From Isohypsibius dastychi (taxonomy: Eukaryota; Tardigrada; Eutardigrada; Parachela; Isohypsibiidae), in contig JAQIWT010000016.1 of assembly GCA_034696485.1 (NCBI GenBank), positions 1 through 62,067 on the forward strand: 62,067 nucleotides of DNA. The letters run 5' to 3'. The notes beneath the pieces were generated by a model. It was not told the DNA's origin. It made no database searches and was given only the letters and a program-made list of their open reading frames with translations. Every line of letters starts with the position of its first letter. Within the stretch, counting starts at the first letter, position 1. Positions 46,301-57,403 of the stretch are shown here, in pieces. Position numbers and translations under genes: made by a program.

Positions 46301-47109
46301 AATTAGGTGATATGCAGCCTTAACGCAAGAGAAGATTCAAATATATAAAGAAAATTTCCACCCTACCGTACCGGAAATCCGCGAGCACAGAGAGCGAGTT
46401 TATAAGACGTTTTTTGAATAACTGGTGTGTGAAAATCAAACGAAGGACATCTAACCGGTTCTTCTAAAACTGTTTGGAATCGGTATCGAAGAGCTTTTGA
46501 TAATGATAATGTACTAGTTGGCCAAACCTTAGTATTCAGTTGAATATCGCAAGTACCGAGAGTGCCTGATGGACTAATTTTTCCCCGAAATTTCATTTCA
46601 TTTCTCCTCTGTAGCAACAAGCCATTGACCTGGGTAAATTCATCCAAGAAGGACAAGCAAAGCTGGTAACCGAGTCAAATACGATACGAAAACTTGACAA
46701 AGAGCGTGATGGCATCTATGGAATCAAAGAACGCCTTCACGGGTGGAACAAAAACGCAAAAGAACGTAACTATCGCTGTCCATCCATTGCAGTGTATATC
46801 CAAATAGAAAAGGACATCGAGCTGCTTGATCAACTAAAACGGGATGCAGGCAGAAAAATGCAGATTATTGAGGTGCCCAGTTCCTGAACTAGCGAACGAA
46901 ACATGACACTTCTGTTTTAGATGGCGGGATGGCTCCGCTCAACGAGAACAAGCTCAAAAAAGATGCAGTACGGCTCATTCACTCCTCCGGGTGGTCTTCA
47001 GAGAGTTGGCGGAATACAAGCTGAACGTTACGAATTCCCAATCTCTCGGAAAAGACGGGACCCAGAGAACGTTTTCGATGCGTGCACTTGGTACACTCCT
47101 GATAAGTAG
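43342..47109 (+). CDS. CCDC113: CCDC113 / CFAP263 axonemal coiled-coil protein
   Basis: Eight exons: 43342-43457, 43520-43651, 44574-44697, 44747-44866, 44929-45057, 45117-45242, 46615-46872, 46921-47109; every junction is in frame, 397 residues (human 377). Matching segments in order: SLREETELFRRYTDR (human has N-S-A-L-K-T-E-T-E-M-F), LTAEQKGDIASHEADELKQE (human G-L-T-A-D-Q-K-L-E-L), KATLQKQEELGENLTQVDF (human R-Q-K-E-E-V-S-E-A-L-H-D-V-D-F), and PSIAVYIQIEKDIELLDQL near the C-terminus. Family knowledge: with CCDC96 it forms a complex near the base of radial spokes/N-DRC in motile cilia and is also linked to ciliogenesis. Two introns are long (922 and 1372 nt); the others are short. The last exon encodes a Ser/Arg-rich tail unlike the human end. 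Confidence 0.85.
44329..44511 (-). CDS. Small antisense ORF within CCDC113 intron
   Basis: 60 residues, opposite strand, lying wholly inside intron 43652-44573. Composition is protein-like (Tyr, Asn, Pro, Thr; motif YNVYYTAGPNNTYLADAIPV), begins with ATG. No family recognised and no splice or promoter evidence. May be chance. Confidence 0.2.
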   Translation of the reverse strand: MGYSQLGVTHNIDSGFQEIYVADKIAVRYCLPGYNVYYTAGPNNTYLADAIPVDPTWPYQ

Positions 47110-47261
47110 CAAGTCGCAAAAACTTGGTATACTTCGAATGATCTTCTGTTTGACCAACTGATAGACCATTCTGAGATCTGAATCAGAAATATAGTCATAC
47201 ATTCTTTCTTGTTTTAAATTATCTGACTCACTACAGTGAATCATTTATGGCATCAATTGGT

Positions 47262-48579
47262 CTAACGAGTTTTCGTGTTTATGGTTTTTCCGAATCGTTG
47301 CTGGATGATCATCCCAGGGTAACGCAGCGTCCGTTCAAAGTAATCCCATATGCTATCGGCAGTTTCATTCTGATACTGTTTGAAGCTTGTTGCTTCACTT
47401 TTACTGCCTTTCACGTTCTTAAAATCCAAGTAACCGACGATACTCTCCATTGGTGCTAAACTGGTGTCACGCGTGTTTGGTCTCAGCTCGGCAGGGAGAC
47501 CAGTCAGCCGTTTGATTTCTGTGACGAACAGCTAAAAGATTTCAGTTAGTTGACCCCACCGACTGAGCTACTGCGATTTGTTTTCAAAACGGACGACATG
47601 AAGCCGAAATGGTGTAAAATGAACCCCTGAATATTGAAATCATATAGTCCACTGTGAGCAATTTAGATGGATCTCGTAGGGCAAAAGTCGATTCTGCAAC
47701 ATATGATCCATTCGGACTCTCACCAACTGGAGCATGTCGCTTCACAGCAGAGCATGTGACCAATTTCGGTGTCATGTCATCCATTTGAAAAAAATCGCAT
47801 TGCGTCGCTGTTGCAATGAGCTACATGCCCATGCATCGGTAATTGTAGTTGGTTTCATCGTGATATGTTACATGGGGGCAGAAGTGCTGTCGACTCACTT
47901 TGAGGTCTGACCAATCATGAATACCCATCCTAATTAGGCGGTTCATGTTTAATATCGTCAAGCGGATCCCGTCGATACGGTTCAGCTTGAAGGTCTCCTA
48001 CTACAAAAACCAGTAACGATTCGATTTCGTAATTTCAAAGAATTATTAAATAAAATTCAATGTAAATTGATTTTTTACCGTGTATTTGTCCAGCTTGATT
48101 TTTTTCAACCATTTGATTACGTTTTCCGGCGTCCAAGATATACATTTTGGCACAATCGCATTACTTGCATCGCTACTTTTTGCCTTTTGTCTTTTCATTT
48201 CACTCAGGTAGGCATCCCACTTCGCGTGAGTATCAAAAACAGTACGTTCCCGTTTCACGAGCGGAGCTTTGACAGTTGTCGATAAAGATGCAGACTGATG
48301 TAAATCAAACTCTTGCTTCGACTTTTTTGGTGCTGGCCGCGAATGTTTTTCGAGTCTAATGATTTCGTAACTTCGCTTAGCGTCAGATAAAAAATGATGG
48401 TTTGAAGGTTTTTGTGGAACTCTGACATCAGGGACTGCGTCAACAGCCTCATTACCAACGTAAACCATCTTTTGGAACGGTGCCTCTTTGAGCTGCTTCA
48501 TCCTATACCTCGCAGCTTCATATGGATCTTCAAGGGTGGCGAAATGTTTGAAAATATCTACTGTATGATCCTGCGTCAT
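47262..48579 (-). CDS. SAM-domain protein, SAMD15-like
   Basis: Three leftward exons: 48579-48079, 47997-47899, 47531-47262, about 289 residues. The N-terminal 140 residues are Lys-rich and unrecognised. The SAM domain spans the junctions: ISWTPENVIKWLKKIKLDKY, then FKLNRIDGIRLTILN and LIRMGIHDWSDLK. A following segment, V-G-Y-L-D-F-K-N-V-K-G-S-K-S-E, parallels the G-L-Y-L-E-Q-K-G-H-T-G-I-K-S-D block after the SAM domain of human SAMD15, which suggests orthology. SAMD15 is testis/cilium-associated by expression in other animals, but its role is not established. Convergent with CCDC113 (tail-to-tail, 152 bp). Confidence 0.7.
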
Positions 48580-48829
48580 TTGAAAGCGGTTATGTTGACG
48601 CAGGCTGGCTGATGATGAGAACTTGACAAATCAACGTGTGTTTTAATGTACCATTGCTTTACTCTGTATTTTATCTAGGAGCAGCGCGACATCATTCACT
48701 TGGTAACAAAATCCCGGGGTTTAACAAGACTGAGCATTATGCTCAATTTTTCTGCAACCGAGTACTGCAATGGGCTCATATCTAGTGAGATGAAATCTGT
48801 ACTATTTCATTCAGGGGAATCATACCACG

Positions 48830-49159
48830 ATGGGGAGTATTTCAGTTTTAGATGGCACGCAGAATTTCCAGCGGGCCATTGCAGATCCTAGAAAATTTGT
48901 GGTCATAAAGTTTTTCGCCAGCTGGTGTGGAGCATGTAAGATGATGGCGCCGCACTATTCAAAGATCGCCAACGAGCTGCCACCAGATTCATTTGTGTTC
49001 TATCGCTTGGACGCTGATGCTAACAAAGATTTGGGCAAGATGCATAACCTGGAAATTCTGCCCACTTTTGTAGTTTATCGTGGAGGGGAAATCGTATACC
49101 GTCAGTCTGGTACAGTGCATGAAAAACTACGCCGCGGATTGTTGGATTTAGCAAAATAA
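48830..49159 (+). CDS. Thioredoxin with CGAC active site
   Basis: Single exon, 109 residues, the usual length. Contains FFASWCGACKMMAPHYSKIA, the D-A-D-A-N-K-D-L segment and the cis-Pro region EILPTFVVYRGGEI. Role: dithiol-disulfide reduction in the cytosol. The active site is Cys-Gly-Ala-Cys; thioredoxins normally have Cys-Gly-Pro-Cys, and the middle residues set redox potential, so this one may be more oxidising or act on particular partners. The start at 48830 gives a normal N-terminus; an upstream exon is possible, since the ATG follows immediately on a candidate region, but is not needed. Confidence 0.93.
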   Translation: MGSISVLDGTQNFQRAIADPRKFVVIKFFASWCGACKMMAPHYSKIANELPPDSFVFYRLDADANKDLGKMHNLEILPTFVVYRGGEIVYRQSGTVHEKLRRGLLDLAK

Positions 49160-49492
49160 CAGAAACAAAGCTGCTCTGTTCGATTCTGTATTCCGGATTC
49201 TGTTTTGTCTCGGCCATTCTGAAGAAACATTGTGAGATCTATAATTCGAACTGTCGTGGGCTCACACTCCATAACTATATCACTATACCGCTGTCGCACT
49301 TAGCAAGCTTCTGCTCACCATGGTCGGAGTCAGCTCAGTGTTCTACATATATGGAAAGTTTCAACGAAACAGGTTCACTCTGGTTTTAATAAGCACGGCA
49401 CTTAACGAGGTGTTTGCGATAGCTTGTATTTTTTGGTGGTCGACATAATGAAGTTACTATTATGGTTTTGATATCTGACCTACAAATAGCTT

Positions 49493-50038
49493 TCATATCG
49501 GGTGTGATTTATGCATACTTGTGTAGTACATAACCGCCAAGGTAGTGATGATAACGGTGACCAAGGTCAATGCAGTCATCATCAAACATAATTTTTTATC
49601 ATGCCACTTGAAACCTTTTTTGATGTACTTAGACGTATGCGCGAATTTGTCTCCATTAACTGCAATCTGGTCCGCCATTCTTTCGAGATCCATGATACTC
49701 TCATCACGCTCTAGAATGGTTCCTAGATTCTTGCGCATGGTCTCGGTTATCTCCTCGATCAGTTTTTCCATCTCTTTGATCTTGTCAACCGGTTCCGGTT
49801 CCGGTGGCGGAGGCGAAGTTCGTAATCCAAAAATTCTGGCGAAAAACCCAGGTGATTCCGTAATGGTGGTCGGGGGATGGGGAGTTTCAGATTCAAATGC
49901 AACAGGTTTTTGGATCTCGTTTTCATTTGTAATCTCAGGATCACCCACGCTCGCACCGGTCTCATTTTTTGTGCCCTGGGTGGAGTGGTCATCCTTAACA
50001 GGGAGGACACTTTTCTTTTCGGTGACTTCATAAACCAT
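49493..50038 (-). CDS. R-SNARE (synaptobrevin/VAMP-like), tail-anchored
   Basis: Single exon, 181 residues. The C-terminal 75 residues carry an R-SNARE motif with the central Arg (GTILERDESIMDLERMADQI), the W-H-D-K-K juxtamembrane stretch and a C-terminal membrane anchor (LCLMMTALTLVTVIITTLAV), as in VAMP proteins, which pair with Q-SNAREs for vesicle fusion. The N-terminal 95 residues are Glu/Pro/Thr-rich and disordered-looking with a P-P-P-P-E-P-E-P run preceded by F-F-A-R-I-F-G-L; this is longer than in vertebrate VAMP1/2/3 and is not a longin domain. Lys-rich ends after the anchor are unusual. Subtype not assigned. Confidence 0.88.
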   Translation of the reverse strand: MVYEVTEKKSVLPVKDDHSTQGTKNETGASVGDPEITNENEIQKPVAFESETPHPPTTITESPGFFARIFGLRTSPPPPEPEPVDKIKEMEKLIEEITETMRKNLGTILERDESIMDLERMADQIAVNGDKFAHTSKYIKKGFKWHDKKLCLMMTALTLVTVIITTLAVMYYTSMHKSHPI

Positions 50039-50085
50039 CCAACGCGTCTGACTTTGACGGCTGACCCATAAGAACCAATGCAGAG

Positions 50086-50432
50086 GTGTCAGAAATAGTA
50101 CAGGTTAGACAACTTACTGCAGGCAACCAAAAACAACATTTATTACGACTCTATGACCATTTGGCCATTCCTTCAAATAGCTTGACCTTGGCAAAACTTG
50201 GTGACGTATCTTGCTGTCGCTATGACTTCTCAATGACGAATGTATCTGGAAGATGGGGATATCATGCGATTACCGATCTTGCTTCACCTCTTGCACCAGA
50301 TACTCTTTTCCTCGTAGTCTCTCCTTTGTCGAAATACGAGTAAGTGTTTTCAGCTCCACAAAGAAAATGGGTTGTCATGGATGTGCATGCCAATTTAGGC
50401 AAAACCGTAGCTGGATCGTCATGTGCGGCTGA
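50086..50432 (+). CDS. Small hypothetical two-exon ORF
   Basis: Exons about 50086-50339 and 50399-50432 join in frame (GT-AG, 59-nt intron), ending in TGA after WIVMCG. Around 95 residues, no recognised domain. No ATG begins the frame; the real 5' exon is unknown. The next gene starts 61 bp downstream. Confidence 0.35.
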
Positions 50433-50493
50433 CATTCAATCTGCTGATTGTTGATCTTATCGGAGCGATGCAAATGAGCAAAGTTGTTATTAG

Positions 50494-52215
50494 ATGTCTG
50501 CTGGAAATCCTCCCTTGGTGACTGTTGACGACCAATCTAAATCACTACCGAACACCAAAAAATTACCGAAGCATTCATCCAAATCTGACCCTAAAGCTGC
50601 ATCCAAGCCCGGCGGTGCCTCTGTTAAAACAAAATCTTCTGTCACCGCAAAAAGTATCAAGAAAGGTGTTGCTCCTTCGAAGAATACTGAACATAAAAAG
50701 GAAGTTGTACCTGTAACTGGGCTTTCCGAACCAACTTCAAATCAATCTGACAAATCCGGGAAGCCAGTAAATTCAAAAGATAAATCACTCGTAAAGAAGG
50801 CTGGGAAGAAAGGTGGAGGTAAAAAGTCGCCAGGAAATGAAGGAGTCAAGAAAAAGAATAAGACGCAGTCGAAATCGGAAGATCAGCCATCCAGTTTTTT
50901 TGGGAACTTATTCAAAAGTAAAGACAAGAAAAAGAAACCAGCTCCTGGATCTGCAAAATCTGATAGTCCAGCTTCAGAGCCTCCACCTGACCCCAATCCA
51001 GACACGCAAACAAATGATGCGGAGCAGCCCGGAAAGTCAGTGGAGACTATCAGTTCGAGGAAGAGCAGCATTTTCAGCTACAACAAAAAGAAGAAGGGGA
51101 GCATTATTTCCACTGATCCGTACCAAAATGCGCCTTTGCAAGCGCCGCTAGCTTCAGCTGAGCTAAAAAATCTGGTGGTCAGTCGAATTTACGAAATCCA
51201 GCGATTTCGTGATGACGTCAAAACACTTCAAGCTTCTTTTGAGGAAGCCAAGCAAAAAAAGGAGGCAAAATTGAAAAACCTTGGCATGTTAGACACAAGA
51301 CACAATGATCTGCGAAAACAGCTCGCCAAAGAATTTGTCGTTCGCAATGAAGCAGCAGCTAAGCTAGAGGCCGCCGAGTCCAAAATAGCAGATGCGGTTA
51401 AGAAGAAAAGTGATCTTGATCTGCGAGACCGTTACACTTGCCAGATTCAAAGTCGTGTTCATGGAGATATTTCTGCATCGCTCGAGGGATACAGTGAGTA
51501 TTATACATCCTTGATGTTCAACAAAATGAAAACGCTGGAAATCTGGCATCAGTTGTCGCAAAATTACCTCGAAAAAACAGCTTCCATGGATGAATCTCAT
51601 CAGAAAGCCCGACAAGCCTATACGGCCGCGACAGCTAAATACAAACGGGTCAAGACATCCCGTGATCAGTTATCAGCTGAGTTGCGTCGGGCGCATGAGG
51701 AAAATCAGCGTGAACTCCAGAACTTTCGAAACTTTGAAGCAGAAACTCGAGAAAAGGATGAGTTGATCCTGGGGAAATATCGCGATCAAATGCAACGTTG
51801 CTTGGTCAACCGGGATCTCAAGTATGAGCTCCTGCTGGAAGCCAAAGATAATCTTATTGCGCGGATTAAAATCGAAATGGAAGCCCTCCACAAAAGCTTC
51901 AGTGGCCTTGAAACAACCGGATCTGAAGTTGTGCAAACTTTCGACGAGCTCATGCGGTACTGCCAAATAAAGAGCTTCTCAAATAATACCACAAAACTAA
52001 TCGATGCGCTGCCGACTGAAGCCGATTACAATGAGCACTTGGAGAAAATACAAAAAACACTTGCTGAGTATGTAGCATGCGTTCACGAAATTGACAATAA
52101 ACGCACTGCCTTACTGAAGGAGCGGGCAGAATTAGTCCGTTTGAGTGATGTTAAGAGCGATGAGAAGGACAAATGTAAATGTCCTTGTCCGACTGAAATA
52201 AAAGGTGTGATTTAG
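50494..52215 (+). CDS. Lysine-rich, coiled-coil protein, 573 aa
   Basis: One uninterrupted exon. Residues 1-215 are disordered-looking and Lys/Ser/Pro-rich, with patches such as F-F-G-N-L-F-K-S-K-D-K-K-K-K and E-P-P-P-D-P-N-P-D. From about 225 the protein is long helical coiled coil (E, K, A, L, Q rich), including a run around residues 330-450 with interspersed Trp and Tyr. It ends C-K-C-P-C-P near the C-terminus, a Cys-Pro cluster. I do not recognise the family. Single large exon in an intron-rich neighbourhood. Structural or cytoskeletal role is inference. Confidence 0.75.
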   Translation: MSAGNPPLVTVDDQSKSLPNTKKLPKHSSKSDPKAASKPGGASVKTKSSVTAKSIKKGVAPSKNTEHKKEVVPVTGLSEPTSNQSDKSGKPVNSKDKSLVKKAGKKGGGKKSPGNEGVKKKNKTQSKSEDQPSSFFGNLFKSKDKKKKPAPGSAKSDSPASEPPPDPNPDTQTNDAEQPGKSVETISSRKSSIFSYNKKKKGSIISTDPYQNAPLQAPLASAELKNLVVSRIYEIQRFRDDVKTLQASFEEAKQKKEAKLKNLGMLDTRHNDLRKQLAKEFVVRNEAAAKLEAAESKIADAVKKKSDLDLRDRYTCQIQSRVHGDISASLEGYSEYYTSLMFNKMKTLEIWHQLSQNYLEKTASMDESHQKARQAYTAATAKYKRVKTSRDQLSAELRRAHEENQRELQNFRNFEAETREKDELILGKYRDQMQRCLVNRDLKYELLLEAKDNLIARIKIEMEALHKSFSGLETTGSEVVQTFDELMRYCQIKSFSNNTTKLIDALPTEADYNEHLEKIQKTLAEYVACVHEIDNKRTALLKERAELVRLSDVKSDEKDKCKCPCPTEIKGVI

Positions 52216-52501
52216 ATGGACAGCTTTCTAAATCGTCACACAGGCACGGTTCGAAATCAAAACTGAATTGCGGTAGTTCATCGTGATGAAAATCCGTTGC
52301 TATGACAAGCCAAAAGTATATGGAATTCGATTCGAAACCACTGTCGTATGGGAAGGCTCTCTGGTGGTGACGTCAACGCTTCGATTGAACTTCATTGCAC
52401 GGCTGAAACACGTTCGATTCTACTCAGGTTTTGTGGAACGTGATCTGGTTTCACTTCGTTTTATCATTGAACATTAATGAAGCAAGTACTGTCGTCCAAT
52501 A

Positions 52502-54857
52502 ATGAAAGAGGCCATCCGAATTTATGCCCGACTTAAACCATTTGGGAATGAGACACCCTGTCGGTATGACGTATCGTCACCTGCTGTCGATGATGATTTA
52601 TCCGAAAAATGCGAAGCTATTGAGTTTTGCGTCCCGAAATCTGCAGCAGACAACATTGTTAATAACTCCAGAGAGGTTTATCGGTTTCATTTCGACAAAA
52701 TATTTTCGCATGACTCGACGCAATCAGCCATATTCGAGCATGTCACGCGGCCGGTCGTGGACAGTGTACTAGACGGCTACAATGGCACGCTTTTTGCTTA
52801 TGGACAAACTGGAAGTGGTAAAACCTACACTATCACTGGTTTGAAGCAGAATCTACGATCCCCGGAATCCGGAATTATACCCCGCGCGCTCTCATATATA
52901 TTCGACAAGCTTTCAAAAAAGGATGAGGAATATTCCGTTTCGATTTCGTATTTTGAGATCTATAACGAAACTGGATACGATTTGCTTCAGTCACGTGATC
53001 ACATCTCCGCATTGGAAGACCTACCAAAAATTGCCCTTCTCGAAGATGCAGATCAGAACATCCACATACGCAACCTCAGCGTCCACGGTGTATCTAACGC
53101 TGACACTGCATTGGAACTGTTCAAAACAGGGGAGATGAACAGAGCAATGGCCGAAACTCCGTTAAACAAGAACTCCACGCGATCGCACTGTATCTTCACC
53201 GTGATTCTGAAGAGTCGCAAAAACGATTCAGCAATCGTTTGTACATCAAAACTACATGTGATTGACCTTGCTGGCTCTGAAAGGGTTTACAAAAGCGGCA
53301 TAGTGGGCCGCAGTCTCACCGAAGCAAAATACATCAATCTCGGGCTTCACCACCTAGAGCAGGTAAATACCTAAGAAGTAAGAATGAGCAAATGTTACGT
53401 GGAGGATGACAATCTTGTCTGAATAATGTTGTAGTTTCCAGGTCATCCTTGCTTTAGGGGATAAGCAGCGTGGGCACGTTCCGTACAGAAATTCTCTAAT
53501 GACAACGGTTCTAAAAGACAGCCTTGGTGGGAACTCGTTGACAAGCATGATTGCAACTTGCTCACTAGAAGAAAACAACATTGGAGAAACAATATCAACT
53601 TGTCGTTTTGCCCAGCGAGTTGCAATGATCAAGAACGAAGCTGTCCGGAATGAAGTACTCAGTCCTGAAATCGAAATCCAGCTGCTGAAAAAGCAAGTTG
53701 CGTGCTTGAAAGCCTCCTATGCCCTGTTATCCGGGAAAGAGTGCATAAAGGATTCCCTCGATGAAAAGGAGGTGCTTCAGTGCAAGGAAGCAGTCAACGA
53801 GTTCCTGGATGGTGGCTCTGAGCTACTCTTTCCTGACATGGACTGGAGAAAAATTCATCTTGCTTTCAACTTTATGAAGGACGCAGTAGTGCAAGCGAGA
53901 TCAGTAGCCACAAACACGGATGCTCCGGCAAGTGATTATGTTAGCAAGCTAGAAACATCGCTCGTACAGAGGGACAGGGAACTTGCAATTTTATGCAAAT
54001 TACTCCGACAAGAGAAAAAGAAAGTTGACAAAATGATGGTACCAAAGTCCGCTCCTGCCATTTATTCTTCAAAACCATCTGAGATGCCGCCCCAGAACCT
54101 GTAAGAAATGAATGAAAAAAAGTTTCAATTTTCTTCGTCACCGAGAATATTCAGCATTGTTTCTGTTGAATGAAGCGCGCAGTTGTTGCCTCGATGTCGT
54201 ACTAACGGTTTGCTTTTTGTAGTGAATCTGGTGAAGTCGATACCAAATTTGTCCCACCAGCGCAGTTTGCCCCTTGGATAAGGAGCGTGTCAAAACTGAC
54301 GCCAGAGCAACTGGATGAATTCCGTCGAGCGCTCCTCATGTCTTTTATCGAATCACACGGTCTTCGACCCAATATCGACGACCTTAAGAGAAAACTTAAT
54401 TGCCGAGTTATTCAAGCACGAGAGCTGGGAACACGCATTCGGTCAACACAGTCTGTTATAGCAGAAAAACAGGAGCAGTCTGAAAACATTGAAGAACCTG
54501 TGGTATTCAAGGAGCTCTTGGTACGTTCCGAAGACGAGGAATACGTGTATGGGGCTGCCAAGGAAGGGCATATAAAAGCCACGAACGTGAGCTCTTCTTA
54601 GTTTACATCTGCCTAAAATGTTTCCATTTTACGAAAAATAGTTGCAAAATGTTGGGAACAAGTGTGCAGATTGAAAGATCATTTTAAAATAGGCTCATCT
54701 GCAAAATATGCTCCAGAAACTGAGATCTCTCCGAGGTGAAGTTGACCTTCTAGAAAAGAGCCTCCGCAATTGCACCGACCAAATTCAAAAAGACTTCGAT
54801 TTTTGGTGGACAGCCAACGTTCTTGCTGACTCGGAAACAGGTTCGGGTGACGGCTGA
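52502..54857 (+). CDS. KIF6: Kinesin-9 family motor, KIF6 orthologue
   Basis: Exons 52502-53362, 53442-54100, 54223-54586, 54693-54857; all junctions are in frame, 682 residues. Motor motifs: YGQTGSGKT (P-loop), NKNSTRSHC (switch I), DLAGSER (switch II). Family-specific features match human KIF6: L-E-D-L-P-K-I-A-L-L-E-D, DQNIHIRNLSVHG, A-K-Y-I-N-L-G-L-H-H-L-E-Q, and the neck region RFAQRVAMIKNEAV. The C-terminal exon has the IQKDFDFWW motif found at the end of KIF6/KIF9-type tails. Family role: plus-end motor associated with motile cilia. A shorter tail than human KIF6 (814). L-E-Q-V-I-L-A-L-G is interrupted by a 79-nt intron. Start at ATG 52502 agrees with the family. Confidence 0.95.
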
Positions 54858-54993
54858 TATCGATGCAGAAATTCGTCGAAGCTATAAGGCTTAATGGTGA
54901 CAAGCGTTCAAAATTCGATAACCGGATTATTCTCCGGTCATGGTGTTCTAGCGATGATGAAGTGGAGTACTTTACGGAATGTTCCTCTTTTTC

Positions 54994-56576
54994 TCATGGT
55001 TTGTAGTCCGCGCCAAAAATATCTTTTAATTGTTTCTCGTATTTGGCGGTGTTTCGTTTGAGGTAATTCATACATGGTCCAAGTAATCTTTCGAAAGCTC
55101 TGACATCCAAAAACGCTAGTTTTGTGTCCACTGATAATTGAGTGCTTAATTAGCAAATTGGCCTACGAGACTTAAAAAGTGCTTACTGGTAGCTGTGACT
55201 GTAGCAGCTCGAGGCCGCTTTGTGATCAGAGCAAGTTCTCCAAAATACGCGCCAGCGCCAAGCTTTCCAAGTTCTTTCTCTTTGAGGTTCACCGTTTTAG
55301 TGACAAGAACTTCTCCCGATTCAATAATGTACATTCCATCGGCTGCATCACCTGTTCAATAAAATCGATGATGGCTGAATTCTCCGAATGTACCACCTTT
55401 TTCACCTTCAGCCAGAATGCGATCTTTCGTTTTGAAGTTTTTTGCCACTAGGGCATCGCATACGTTACTGAGCTCGTAGTTCTTCAGCTCGGTCAGGAAT
55501 TCAACTCTTTTCAGTAACTTCAGATACTTCTCTCGTTTGAGGTACGCTGAACCTAGAATCAGTTTCTGAAAAGTTTTTCGGTCCTGCAGATCATAGATTC
55601 ATCGGGTTCAATTTGAGCCATTCGCACACTTCTTATACTAACCAATGCCCATAAGAGCCCCGTGGTTGTCGCCGTGATGGTTGCAGCCCGTGGTTGGTTA
55701 TACATCAAGGCGAGTTCACCAAAACTTCCCTGGTTGGTGTATTCTCCAATTTTAATGTCTTTGCCGCTGGAATCGTTTAGGTAGATATCGTATTTTCCCG
55801 TTTCTATTATGTAGAACTCTCGGGCATCCTGATCACCCTGTGTAATAACTTTTTCCCCCTCTTTGACTTTAACCTACATGAAGACAACTCTATTCTCAAT
55901 ACAATAGTATGAAGTACCGAAACATCGCTACTGACTCGGTAAAGTGCATCGACAACCTTTCTGAAATCGTCTTCATCTAGAGATCGCAACAAGAGAACTT
56001 CTTTGGCAACACGTGTCACGATTTCAATTTCCTTTTTTGTCTTTGGTATGACGGGTGTGGGTTCCGTCGATGCTTTCGATGGATCGTACACTAGAATCGG
56101 ATTCTGCTAAGGTCGTTCATCCACAGAATGCTTCATATCCTACCCTCAGCTGAGACAGAAAAACGTCGAGAGCGATCAGCAGTTTTAGATTGCTTTCGAG
56201 GAGAAGGTTGATCAGTATCCGTTCGAGAAGTACTGTTCCACCAACTCCCTTTCAGCGATTGACGAATCTGAAGTTTCGAGGGGGCCTGTTTTTTGACAAA
56301 GGTAATCACCGGTCAAAATCTCAAAGCACAATCAGATAGGAACTTGGATGAACAGCCTTTTTGCTGACTGACCTTTTTCACAGCTTTCTGTTCTTCAAAG
56401 AACTTAACGCCATAAGCAGCAAGACCGTCGTTTGTAATACCATCTCTACATTAACTCAGATAGAGAACCTGGCCTGTTTAGCTGTTCATTCAGATATAAA
56501 TGCACCTGATAACAGCAACCACGAATTTATGAAGAAGCTCCTTTAGATCGGATGGGACGGGAGGCTCCTGTGCCAT
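54994..56576 (-). CDS. PKAR2: cAMP-dependent protein kinase regulatory subunit, RII-type
   Basis: Leftward gene from ATG 56576 to TGA 54994-54996. Two 5' exons form the dimerisation/docking domain ([16 protein letters not shown], then [16 protein letters not shown]). Next comes the inhibitor site [11 protein letters not shown]: Arg-Arg-x-Ser makes it a phosphorylatable RII-type site rather than the RI pseudosubstrate. Two cyclic-nucleotide-binding domains follow, each with the phosphate-binding cassette ([18 protein letters not shown] and [18 protein letters not shown]), and the C-terminus has [15 protein letters not shown]. Role: holds the catalytic subunit inactive until cAMP binds, and docks to AKAPs. 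Introns are mostly about 60 nt. The second cNMP domain spans an intron. All diagnostic residues are kept. Confidence 0.93.
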
Positions 56577-57403
56577 TACACAACTTCTGAACTTTCAAAA
56601 CTACATCGCCTGCCGCGCATTAACCGATGCATTCTCCTCATCTCCACAAGTACATTATATGAAGAAGAGGATGTGAGCAGAAACTAAAATAACGGAGTGC
56701 TCTTGTGGAGGTGGTTGGCTATGTCACCCTCTTTCTACCTTTCTTAGTTCCAGAGTGTTACAAGCAGAGTACGCAGTCCCATGCGTAATGTTGCTACGTG
56801 CGTACCAGATAATTGGACGAACATGCGAGTTCGATTTGCTTTGTGGCAAAGTAAGTTCATAACGAAAGGGACCGCATTTCGCATATACTTGGAAACCAGA
56901 CACTTTCGTCTCTGAAAATGAAATTCAGGATACAGTTGGTAATTGAAACCCTGCATCAACGAATCATTATTTCATCAGGGAGACGTCAAAGTGTCTCTAA
57001 CAATTTACAGTTATTGTGCAGGGTGTCGAGATATGCGCCATGTTCTCCCGACGTCACCGTCCTTGACGTCAGAAATTCCGTTTTCAATTGCATCTGGCTG
57101 TGTGGAGGCGACAAGTTTATTTGACTCCCTCTGCATGAAGCACAGCGTTTATCAACGGAAACTTAAAGACCAAGCAGACATTGTTAATTGACTCGCGCTC
57201 ATACCAAAACAGCTTAACTAGGCAACAATTATTTACAAAAATAGGGGAAAAAATGCATGACCTTGCGTACAGCTTGCCACTCGAAGAGACCCAACCACAA
57301 TGTGAGGTGGTGTAGTAGTAACCTCGTTAGAATCATTTACGATGCTGTAGTAATTCCCACATCGGCTGCAATTTTTCCGACACACACCAAGCAGATAAAA
57401 AGT
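56577..57403. other. Intergenic with possible unassigned exons
   Basis: A plausible exon lies at about 56749-56850 (Arg/Val-rich, good donor AAA|GTAAGT) and an open stretch at about 56985-57191 has coding-like composition and ends in TGA, but no start or joining could be confirmed. Three TGACGTCA-related or GACGTC words occur between 56980 and 57080. Confidence 0.35.

Noticed and set aside
49545-50033. 162-residue plus-strand ORF opposite the R-SNARE
   Set aside because: Mirror frame of the SNARE gene; the Ser-Gly run is the complement of the Pro/Glu segment.
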